A stretch of 5,616 nucleotides of DNA from Parcubacteria group bacterium. Lineage in GTDB: Bacteria; Patescibacteriota; Minisyncoccia; Minisyncoccales; UBA10102. The position numbers and the translations under genes are program-made. The notes beneath the pieces were generated by a model. It saw only the letters and a program-made list of their open reading frames with translations. It made no database searches and had not been told where the DNA came from. Each line of letters starts with the position of its first letter. Within the stretch, counting starts at the first letter, position 1. The DNA is taken from the NCBI GenBank assembly GCA_016188735.1, contig JACPHF010000058.1, forward strand, positions 1-5,616, in the 5' to 3' direction. Shown in pieces: positions 1 through 5,029 of the stretch.

Positions 1-57
1 TTCAACGGAACATATGTTACCTCTTCCTTTGCCGTAAGCTATCTTGCCCACTAGTTC
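1..57 (+). other. Upstream in-frame coding remnant of the metallopeptidase, ending at an amber codon in HExxH
   Basis: Reading frame 1 is open from base 1 and translates to a peptide ending YLAH, then TAG at 52-54, then FMHLI in the same frame. His (49-51), stop (52-54), Phe, Met and His (61-63) form an HExxH zinc-binding motif in which only the catalytic Glu is replaced by a stop; GAG to TAG is one base. The preceding residues (SFAVSYLAH) fit the hydrophobic helix that normally leads into this motif. The gene therefore begins before the window and the reading frame continues through the TAG. This is seen directly; that the ancestral codon was GAG is inferred from the motif. Confidence 0.8.
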
Positions 58-1257
58 ATGCACCTCATCTATTTGAATCAGAAACAGATTCTGAGGGGCG
101 TGGATGACGATGTATGGATACAGGAGGCGTTTTCCGAACTGGCCCCTTTGGTGACGAAAAACAGGGAACAGGAGGAGCAGGAGTATCTTGCGAAGCGCAT
201 GCGCGACTTCATTACAAACCCCCGCGATTCTCTCACGGAATGGCGCAACACCTCTGTCGATTACGGCGCGGTGAGCATGTTCTTTGAATATTTCCGTGAG
301 CAGTATGGCTTAAAGGTTCTTCAGGATACGGCGTCTTCCGGCAAGAAGGGTATTGATGCGTTAAACGAAGCGCTTGCAAAGAACGGGTTCGAGGATACGT
401 TTGCCGATGTTTTTCAAAACTGGCTTGTCGCGTTGTTTCTGAACGAATGTTCATACGGGAAGCAATTTTGTTTTATAGGAGAGGCGGTAAACCGGCTCAG
501 AATTGTTCCTTATACAAGTTTTCTTCCCGCATTTGGGACAAGCGAGCTTTCGTTCAGCAACCAAACAAAGGCGTGGGCTGGTAACTGGTTTAAAGTAAGC
601 GGAGGCACGAAGGGAGAACTGGACATTTTATTTAATGGAAATCCGCAAGTTCGTTTTCGGGTCCCGTATCTCTTGGAGAAAAATACTGGGACATATGAGC
701 GTGGAGTATTACAGGTGAGCGCGGTGACGCAGAAAGGGAAACTGGTGGTTCCGAAATTCGGAGAAGATGTGACCGCCGTTATCCTCATGCCGTTTATTGA
801 GGGAAGAAGCGTTGGGTTTGGATCGGAGGAGTCTTCATATTTCTTTTCTTGGAAGGTTACGGTGAATCCTTCTGCGGTTCAGGCGCCCGGAGTTTCCGAA
901 GACATAAATTTGCAGATTGAGTCGCTACTTCGGCAGATTGCTAACTTGCGCAGCCAGCTTGCCGCCTTGCAATCCGGGCAAGCGCAAAGTTCATCCTGCC
1001 AATCATTACAGAACAATCTCTTCTTTGGCATGAAAGACAGCGATGAAGTGCGCTGTCTGCAGCAGCGGCTCAAAGAAGCTGCGGTATACCCCGAAGGCTT
1101 TATTACCGGAAACTTCGGCCAGCTTACCTTGGCAGCCGTGATTCGTTTTCAGGAAAAATACGGCGCGGAAATATTGGCTCCACTCGGGCTTACACAGGGG
1201 ACCGGGTACGCGGGGCCTTCAACCCGTGCCAAGCTCAACCAGCTTTTTGTCCCCTAA
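58..1257 (+). CDS. Gluzincin-type metallopeptidase-like protein with C-terminal peptidoglycan-binding domain (downstream part of an amber-interrupted gene)
   Basis: This is the open part downstream of the amber codon, 399 residues if read from ATG 58; that ATG is probably an internal Met (the M of HExxH), not a true start. Residues 2-29 carry the second zinc His and, about 20 residues later, WIQEAFSELA, which matches the NExxSE helix supplying the third zinc ligand in gluzincins related to the M6/immune-inhibitor A group. Residues about 110-285 are a W-containing segment (FADVFQNWLVALFL) followed by beta-rich sequence as in that group. Residues about 287-308 are a short coiled coil rich in Leu, Gln and Arg. 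Residues about 318-397 form a PG_binding_1-type domain (GMKDSDEVRCLQQRLK ... TGNFGQLTLAAVIRFQEKYG ... GYAGPSTRAKLNQL). A coil plus this domain at the C-terminus is frequent in Parcubacteria surface proteins. The role is probably an exported, wall-attached protease; the signal peptide lies outside the window. Without the Glu the product would be inactive. It ends at TAA 1255-1257. Confidence 0.75.
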   Translation: MHLIYLNQKQILRGVDDDVWIQEAFSELAPLVTKNREQEEQEYLAKRMRDFITNPRDSLTEWRNTSVDYGAVSMFFEYFREQYGLKVLQDTASSGKKGIDALNEALAKNGFEDTFADVFQNWLVALFLNECSYGKQFCFIGEAVNRLRIVPYTSFLPAFGTSELSFSNQTKAWAGNWFKVSGGTKGELDILFNGNPQVRFRVPYLLEKNTGTYERGVLQVSAVTQKGKLVVPKFGEDVTAVILMPFIEGRSVGFGSEESSYFFSWKVTVNPSAVQAPGVSEDINLQIESLLRQIANLRSQLAALQSGQAQSSSCQSLQNNLFFGMKDSDEVRCLQQRLKEAAVYPEGFITGNFGQLTLAAVIRFQEKYGAEILAPLGLTQGTGYAGPSTRAKLNQLFVP

Positions 1258-1259
1258 TC

Positions 1260-1331
1260 TTGACCCCGTAGTGAATTTTGGACTTGCTATCGCAAACGAA
1301 AGTTTGGTCCAAAATCTACTACGGGGTTGAC
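1260..1331. repeat. Large imperfect palindrome with inner GAAA-loop hairpin
   Basis: Arms of 21 nt (1263-1283 and 1307-1327) are complementary except for two adjacent mismatches. They are flanked on both sides by TTGAC (1260-1264 and 1327-1331). The 23-nt centre contains a perfect second hairpin, CAAAC-GAAA-GTTTG (1293-1306), abutting the right arm and leaving a 9-nt bulge on the left. No T tract follows the right arm, so it is not a classical terminator of the peptidase gene. A stem of this form in an intergenic gap resembles dispersed REP- or MITE-like palindromes. Dispersal elsewhere in the genome is inference and cannot be seen here. Confidence 0.7.
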
Positions 1332-1354
1332 AAAATAGGAGGAGGTGATAAGAT
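1327..1354 (+). promoter_or_regulatory. Possible promoter TTGACA-N16-TAAGAT
   Basis: A perfect -35 hexamer TTGACA (1327-1332) overlaps the right end of the palindrome. It is followed after 16 bp by TAAGAT (1349-1354), four of six matches to the -10 consensus. The expected start of transcription is near 1361, just before a structured GC-rich segment. The spacer also contains a strong Shine-Dalgarno-like sequence, which makes a purely promoter reading uncertain. Confidence 0.35.
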
Positions 1355-1433
1355 AAGAGCGTGAGTGTTCCCGCAAGGGAGCTCTACAAAGTTGGCAACG
1401 GACCTCCCTCGAGCGAGGCCCTTTGCTTTTTTG
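1338..1433 (+). ncRNA. Candidate structured RNA or leader with terminator-like end
   Basis: GGAGGAGGTGAT (1338-1349) matches the complement of the 16S rRNA 3' tail, yet no good start codon lies at normal distance. Downstream, AGAGC (1356-1360) pairs with GCTCT (1381-1385) around an 8-nt bulge and a TCCC-GCAA-GGGA hairpin (1369-1380). CAAAG (1387-1391) pairs with CTTTG (1421-1425), enclosing GGC/GCC (1394-1396 with 1418-1420) or, as an alternative, CCTC/GAGG (1407-1410 with 1415-1418). A run of six T follows at 1427-1432, as in an intrinsic terminator. ACCTCC (1402-1407) could also pair with the GGAGGT at 1341-1346. It matches no RNA family that I recognise. It could be a small RNA, an attenuator, or an incidental structure. 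Confidence 0.35.
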
Positions 1434-1458
1434 TATACCAAAATATAACTGCTACAAT
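1431..1458 (+). promoter_or_regulatory. Extended -10 promoter for murB
   Basis: TGCTACAAT (1450-1458) is an extended -10 element: TG, one base, then TACAAT, five of six matches to consensus. A weak -35, TTGTAT (1431-1436), lies 16 bp upstream of the hexamer; a weak -35 is common when the TG extension is present. The start of transcription would fall near 1465, the first base of the murB leader hairpin. Confidence 0.55.
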
Positions 1459-1464
1459 AAAGTC

Positions 1465-1520
1465 GGGTCGGAGGCCAGCACTCACAAAAAACTTTGTATT
1501 GGAGTATACTCCTCCGGCCC
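1465..1520 (+). promoter_or_regulatory. Hairpin in the murB 5' leader
   Basis: GGGTCGGAGG (1465-1474) pairs with CCTCCGGCCC (1511-1520) over 10 positions, with one G-U pair. The 36-nt loop holds a small hairpin ACAAA-AAAC-TTTGT (1484-1497) and a palindrome GGAG-TATA-CTCC (1501-1512) whose 3' half overlaps the big stem, so the two foldings exclude each other. The stem ends 11 nt before the murB ATG, just ahead of the weak AAGGG ribosome site (1523-1527). A control function is inference. Confidence 0.45.
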
Positions 1521-1531
1521 ATAAGGGTAAA

Positions 1532-2476
1532 ATGGAAGAAAAAATTCAAAAACTTCTGCCGGGAGTGCGGAAACAGGAATCATTGGCTCGCCACACGACG
1601 TTTCGCATCGGAGGACCTGCGAGATATTTTTTTACCGCAACCAATTCGGATGCGATCATCCGCGCGTTGGATGCAGCGAAGAAACTTCGCCTTTCGGTGT
1701 TTATTCTGAGCGGCGGCAGTAATGTCGTGATGTCGGATGATGGATTTTCTGGTCTCGTTATTCAAATTCGAAATTCGAAATTCAAAATTCAAAATTCCAA
1801 GGTATATGCAGAAGCAGGGGTGCCGTGTGCTTCGCTCGTGAGGTCAACCATACGCAAAGGATTAAAGGGTTTGGAGTGGGCAGGAGGCCTGCCGGGTAGT
1901 CTTGGAGGAGCCATACGGGGGAACGCGGGAGCCTTCGGAGGAGAAATCAAAGACGCGATCGTCTCCGTCAAAGCGATTGACGGGAAGGGCCGGGCGCGTG
2001 TGTTTTCAAAAAAACAATGCAAGTTTTCATATCGCTCCTCTATATTCAAAGAAAAAAGATACATCGTGCTCTCTGCCGTGCTTGGTTTTCGGAAAGGGGA
2101 CGCAAAGCAGCTTCTCGGAATTGCGAGGAGCCACATGTTGTACCGCAAGGAACGCCATCCCCTCGAGTATCCCAATGCGGGAAGCATGTTTAAGAACTGC
2201 GACGCGAAGAAACTGCCGGTCCGCTGGAAAAAACACTTCGCCAAAGTCATCAAGACCGATCCCTTTCCCGTAATTCCCACGGCGGCCATCATTGCAGCAG
2301 CAGGACTGAAAGGATTGCGCGTCGGAAACGTGCAGGTTTCCCAAAAACATCCGAACTATATCGTGAACCTTGGAAAAGGACGCGCAAAAGACGTCGTGCG
2401 GCTTGTTGAAAAGGTGAAACAGAAAGTAAAAAAGAAATTCGGCATCGTTCTGGAAGAAGAGATTCAGTTCGTATGA
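1532..2476 (+). CDS. murB: UDP-N-acetylmuramate dehydrogenase (MurB, type II)
   Basis: MurB is a cytoplasmic FAD enzyme that reduces UDP-GlcNAc-enolpyruvate to UDP-MurNAc with NADPH, the second committed step of peptidoglycan synthesis. From ATG 1532 the protein has 314 residues, normal for the family. Visible motifs are RIGGPA (25-30), the FAD-binding SGGSN (60-64), GLPGSLGGAIRGNAGAFGGE (119-138), YRSSIFK (167-173), YPNAGSMFKN (213-222) with the proton-donating Ser218, HPNYIVN near the C-terminus, and LEEEIQF with the conserved Glu310. The YRxSxF and short C-terminal layout point to type II. The frame is open back to GTG 1361, but those 57 residues do not resemble MurB and overlap the promoter and leader hairpin, so ATG 1532 is preferred; its ribosome site (AAGGG, 1523-1527) is weak. 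Residues 78-90 are encoded by a simple repeat (separate entry). The stop is TGA 2474-2476. Confidence 0.93.
   Translation: MEEKIQKLLPGVRKQESLARHTTFRIGGPARYFFTATNSDAIIRALDAAKKLRLSVFILSGGSNVVMSDDGFSGLVIQIRNSKFKIQNSKVYAEAGVPCASLVRSTIRKGLKGLEWAGGLPGSLGGAIRGNAGAFGGEIKDAIVSVKAIDGKGRARVFSKKQCKFSYRSSIFKEKRYIVLSAVLGFRKGDAKQLLGIARSHMLYRKERHPLEYPNAGSMFKNCDAKKLPVRWKKHFAKVIKTDPFPVIPTAAIIAAAGLKGLRVGNVQVSQKHPNYIVNLGKGRAKDVVRLVEKVKQKVKKKFGIVLEEEIQFV
1760..1797. repeat. ATTC-rich tandem repeat inside murB
   Basis: About four to five degenerate units of AAATTCG/AAAATTC run head to tail here. They are read in frame as a low-complexity basic peptide (IRNSKFKIQNSK, residues 79-90) between GFSGLVI and VYAEAGV of MurB. 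In other MurB proteins this position is a variable surface linker between two strands, so the repeat seems to have replaced the linker without breaking the fold. Confidence 0.75.
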
Positions 2477-2496
2477 CAAAAAATCTCATTTCCCTA

Positions 2497-2525
2497 TTGA
2501 CACGCTTGCTTGCTGATGAAACAAT
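2497..2525 (+). promoter_or_regulatory. Promoter of the polyamine cluster (TTGACA-N17-AACAAT)
   Basis: A perfect -35 TTGACA (2497-2502) is followed after exactly 17 bp by AACAAT (2520-2525), four of six matches to the -10 consensus. Transcription would start near 2532, giving a leader of only about 16 nt before the ATG at 2548. The 71-bp gap after murB and this promoter suggest that the polyamine genes are a separate unit from murB. Confidence 0.55.
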
Positions 2526-2547
2526 TAACTAATTCTTTTTCAAACCC

Positions 2548-3102
2548 ATGACGCCAACAAAATATTTCATCACCAAGGGAGTCGGGATTCACAAGCATAA
2601 ACTCAATTCGTTTGAGTTGGCTCTGCGCGACGCCGGAATTCAGAAATTCAATCTTGTAACGGTGTCCAGTATTTTGCCTCCCAGCTGCAAAAAAGTCACG
2701 ATTCAAAAAGGCCTGGAGTATTTGTCTCCGGGAGAAGTGGTGTTTTGCGTCATGGCGCGCAATGAAAGCAATGAACCGAATCGCATGATTACGGCTTCCG
2801 TTGGTCTTGCGATACCTAAGAACAGTGACAGTCAATACGGGTATATTTCAGAGCATCATGTATTCGGAGAAACCGAAGATAAGGCAGGAGAATACGCGGA
2901 AGATCTCGCGGCTTCCATGTTGGCTTCTACGCTCGGAATGAAATTCAACATAGACGACGCGTGGGACACGAGACGCCAGGCCTTTCTCCTGTCCGGGAAA
3001 ATCGTAAGAACGGCCCATATCACACAGACCGCAAGGTCGAATAAAGACGGGCTGTGGACGTCTGTTGTGGCGGCGGTCGTATTTATTCCCAATTCTAATT
3101 AA
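2548..3102 (+). CDS. pdaD: Pyruvoyl-dependent arginine decarboxylase (PvlArgDC)
   Basis: It decarboxylates arginine to agmatine in the cytoplasm using a self-made pyruvoyl group rather than PLP. The 184 residues fit the family (about 160-195). The self-cleavage site is NLVTVSSILPP (residues 35-45): the chain would split between Ser40 and Ser41, Ser41 becoming the pyruvoyl at the N-terminus of the larger subunit. GVGIHKHKLNSFELALRDAGI near the N-terminus, the EYAEDLAASMLASTLG helix and the C-terminal GLWTSVVAAVVF strand match the family pattern. The family is best known from archaea and Chlamydia and is scattered in bacteria, so its origin here may be transfer (inference). No Shine-Dalgarno is visible before ATG 2548 (the leader is T-rich, then CAAACCC). 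The next gene starts 8 nt after the TAA stop, supporting an operon. Confidence 0.93.
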   Translation: MTPTKYFITKGVGIHKHKLNSFELALRDAGIQKFNLVTVSSILPPSCKKVTIQKGLEYLSPGEVVFCVMARNESNEPNRMITASVGLAIPKNSDSQYGYISEHHVFGETEDKAGEYAEDLAASMLASTLGMKFNIDDAWDTRRQAFLLSGKIVRTAHITQTARSNKDGLWTSVVAAVVFIPNSN

Positions 3103-3110
3103 TTTAAGAA

Positions 3111-4202
3111 ATGCACATGGCAAAGAATCCATATTTCAAAGAGAAGGTCAAAGCGATTGAGGTAAACAAAAAGAGCGTCTCTGAACTCTTGGACGCGATG
3201 GCGAATACCGGCTTTCAGGGAAGAAAGCTTGCCGAAGTTGCGCACACCTGGGAAAAAATGGTGAAAGATCCGAAAGTCACCATTCTGTTCGGGTATGCCG
3301 CTTCTTTAAGCACCACGGGCCAGTGGAAAATCGTAAACTGGCTCATTGAAAACCGCTACATTGACGTGCTTGTTGGCACGGGAGCGAATCTTTCAGAGGA
3401 TATCGTGGAGGCGATGGGAAACAGTTATTGGAAGGGGAGCCAGAATGCCAACGACATCGACCTCATGAAGGCCGATGTGAATCGGTATTACGACGTGTAC
3501 GGCTCCGAGGTTGACTACATGCAGATGACCGAACTCATTGCGGAGTTCATCGTGAACGAACTGGAAGAGAATATTCCATACTCTTCCCGCGAATTTCTTT
3601 ACAAATTTGGGCTGTGGCTCGGCAAGCGCGGCATCAAGAGCATTGTGGCAACCGCGGCCAAATACAAGGTTCCCATTTTCTGCCCCGCCATCGTGGACAG
3701 CCCGTACGGAGACGCCGGGCTCATTGCGAAGAGCCAAGGATTCAATCTCGTGCTGGACAACATGAAAGATTACATAGAGTTCATGTCGCTCGGCAAGAAG
3801 ATCAAGGATTCCGGAGTCATCTACATTGGCGGCGGAGTGCCGAAAGACTTTATCCAGCTCATCGCGGTGACCGCCGATCTTCTCTATGCGGGGCGGGCGA
3901 TTCCAGGCAGGAAGGCAAGCGTGTTCAGGGCAAAGCGGGGCAAGGACGGAGAATTGGTTGAGACGTATTATCCGCACCAGTACGCGATTCAGATCACCAC
4001 AGATTCTCCCCAGTGGGGCAGTCTTTCCGGCTGCACGTTTGAGGAAGCCATGAGTTGGGGCAAGGAAGCAGAAAACGCTCCGAAGGTGCAGGTGTACTGT
4101 GATGCGACCATCGCGCTGCCCATTGTCACGCACGCGATGGCAGAACGCCTCAAGAAGAAGAGGAAGGGCGCTGACCTTACTTCTATCTTCAAGAATCAAT
4201 GA
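3111..4202 (+). CDS. Deoxyhypusine-synthase-like protein, probable homospermidine-type polyamine synthase
   Basis: It belongs to the NAD-dependent deoxyhypusine synthase family (363 residues from ATG 3111; a second ATG at 3117 gives 361 and is equally plausible). The family's imine-forming Lys is present in EEAMSWGK (Lys318 from ATG 3111, equivalent to human Lys329), with Trp316 and the Glu equivalent to human Glu323. TGANLSEDIVE, CPAIVDSPYGD and IGGGVPK fit the NAD and amine pocket. By eye, the human His288 position (GGGVVKHH) is Asp here (GGGVPKDF) and the Asp316 position is Leu (WGSLSG), the pattern of the bacterial branch rather than of true eIF5A-modifying enzymes. Bacteria have no eIF5A, and neighbours making agmatine and putrescine point to a small amine acceptor, giving homospermidine or a related polyamine (inference). 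The stop overlaps the next start (ATGA, 4199-4202), indicating translational coupling. Confidence 0.88.
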   Translation: MHMAKNPYFKEKVKAIEVNKKSVSELLDAMANTGFQGRKLAEVAHTWEKMVKDPKVTILFGYAASLSTTGQWKIVNWLIENRYIDVLVGTGANLSEDIVEAMGNSYWKGSQNANDIDLMKADVNRYYDVYGSEVDYMQMTELIAEFIVNELEENIPYSSREFLYKFGLWLGKRGIKSIVATAAKYKVPIFCPAIVDSPYGDAGLIAKSQGFNLVLDNMKDYIEFMSLGKKIKDSGVIYIGGGVPKDFIQLIAVTADLLYAGRAIPGRKASVFRAKRGKDGELVETYYPHQYAIQITTDSPQWGSLSGCTFEEAMSWGKEAENAPKVQVYCDATIALPIVTHAMAERLKKKRKGADLTSIFKNQ

Positions 4203-4883
4203 GCCAAGCAGATCAGGGAAACTTTTCATATCCGCGGGTTGAACCGTGGAATTTCGGAGGGTTGGATAACCAGGACTATAAAACTGCACAAGTAGTCGTG
4301 TTTCCGGTGCCGTATGATTCCACCACGTACTACATGGGCGGAGCGAAACAGGGATCCTTTGCCCTTATTTCGAGCGTTTTATAAAAAGTATGGAACAGAT
4401 TTTACGGTCGTGCATTTTGACGCGCACACCGACCTGCGAGACGAATTTCAGGGCACGCGCTTTCATCACGGATCCGTGATGCGGAGAACGGTGGAGCTTG
4501 GTATTCCCGTGACGCACGTGGGAATACGCTCCGTGAGCGAAGAAGAAATGGAATATCTGAAAGGCAAGGGGAAAGAGAAAAACTCCGTGTTCTATGCGGA
4601 GCGCAAGCACACGCTTGAGGAAATGGTAGACACGCTGCGAGAAAACGTATACATCACCGTTGACGTTGACGTGCTGGATTCTTCGGTGATGCCTGCCACC
4701 GGAACCCCGGAGCCAGGAGGCCTTACTTGGTATCAGATCCTAGACGCTGTGCGCGCGATCGCAGCAAAGAAGAAAATCATCGGCGCCGATGTGGTGGAGC
4801 TGGCCCCCATTCCCGGCATGGTTGCTCCCGATTTTCTCGCGGCCAAGCTGGCGTACAAAATCATCGGCTTCGCCCTATCCTAA
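4199..4883 (+). pseudogene. speB: Agmatinase/ureohydrolase (SpeB-like) with internal deletion and frameshift
   Basis: Agmatinase hydrolyses agmatine to putrescine and urea with two Mn ions. The first frame (ATG 4199) gives the family N-terminus, about 52 residues: NFGGL, then VVVFPVPYDSTTYYMGGAKQG. It leaves the family pattern near 4355 and stops at TAA 4382-4384. The frame shifted by +1 then matches from about LFRAFYKKYGTDFTVVHFDAHTDLRDE (about 4365 on), through the metal ligands DVDVLD and ATGTPEPGG, to the family C-terminus ELAPIPGM...AAKLAYKIIG and TAA 4881-4883. The middle is missing: the GPxAI helix, the Glu-Tyr segment and the GGEHS/GGDHS motif that carries the first Mn-binding His, roughly 75-85 residues. 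The loss must be 2 modulo 3 nucleotides. The whole segment spans 685 nt against about 900 for an intact gene. Neither half alone, nor a frameshift product, would have all six metal ligands. It is either a recent pseudogene or an assembly error. The N-terminal start overlaps the upstream stop. Confidence 0.85.
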
Positions 4884-4886
4884 CCC

Positions 4887-4947
4887 TGGTTTAGTTATCC
4901 ACACCTAGACTCGGTCTAGTTATCAACACTCGGTTTAGTTATCATAA
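4887..4947. repeat. Three TAGTTATC direct repeats containing DnaA-box-like sites
   Basis: Copies of (T/C)GGT(T/C)TAGTTATC start at 4887, 4912 and 4931. The first runs into TTATCCACA (4895-4903), a perfect match to the standard DnaA-box consensus; the second gives TTATCAACA (4920-4928), one mismatch; the third gives TTATCATAA (4939-4947), a poor match. A small palindrome, CTAGAC-TCG-GTCTAG (4905-4919), overlaps the second copy. All copies have the same orientation and lie just upstream of an AT-rich promoter. They could be DnaA sites, an operator for another regulator, or part of an origin. Confidence 0.55.
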
Positions 4948-4971
4948 AGGGGAAAGCCCTTGACTTTTTTA
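4947..4971 (+). terminator. Weak intrinsic terminator after the polyamine cluster
   Basis: AAGGG (4947-4951) pairs with CCCTT (4957-4961) around GAAAG, followed closely by a run of six T (4965-4970). The stem is short, with three G-C pairs, and its 3' arm overlaps the -35 of the next promoter. It may terminate only partly, or the structure may be incidental. Confidence 0.35.
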
Positions 4972-4988
4972 TATTATCGTTGTAATAT
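4960..4988 (+). promoter_or_regulatory. Promoter TTGACT-N17-TAATAT for the last gene
   Basis: TTGACT (4960-4965, five of six) is followed after 17 bp by TAATAT (4983-4988, four of six) in very AT-rich DNA. Transcription would start near 4995, leaving a leader of about 35 nt. The leader carries a good Shine-Dalgarno, AAGGGAG (5015-5021), 8 nt before the ATG at 5030. Confidence 0.6.
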
Positions 4989-5029
4989 TGTTTCTGGAAC
5001 CTTAGATGTAGAAGAAGGGAGCAGACACA

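Noticed and set aside
52..54. Pyrrolysine insertion at the amber codon
   Set aside because: The site needs Glu for a HExxH protease, the organism does not look like a methylamine user, and no Pyl genes are in view.
1263..1327. Palindrome as the intrinsic terminator of the peptidase gene
   Set aside because: There is no T tract after the right arm (sequence continues GACAAAAT), and the stem is longer and more elaborate than a normal terminator.
1361..1531. GTG 1361 as the start of murB, adding 57 residues
   Set aside because: The extra residues do not resemble any MurB N-terminus, they cover a T tract, a promoter and a leader hairpin, and the Shine-Dalgarno is about 15 nt from the GTG. ATG 1532 gives the usual length.
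3111..4202. True deoxyhypusine synthase acting on eIF5A
   Set aside because: The protein lacks the His and Asp pocket residues by eye, lies in a polyamine operon, and the other genes (MurB, peptidoglycan-binding domain) mark a bacterium, which has no eIF5A.
3393..4289. Long antisense open frame (298 codons) opposite the DHS-like gene
   Set aside because: It mirrors a real gene with clear family motifs, has no recognisable domain, and is the kind of open antisense frame that G/C-biased codon positions produce.
4199..4883. Programmed ribosomal frameshift joining the two agmatinase halves
   Set aside because: No slippery sequence stands out, and a joined product would still lack the roughly 75-85 residue middle with the GGEHS/GGDHS metal-binding His.
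4884..5029. CRISPR array from the three short repeats
   Set aside because: The repeats are only about 13 nt and degenerate, and the spacing (6 to 12 nt) is far too short for spacers.
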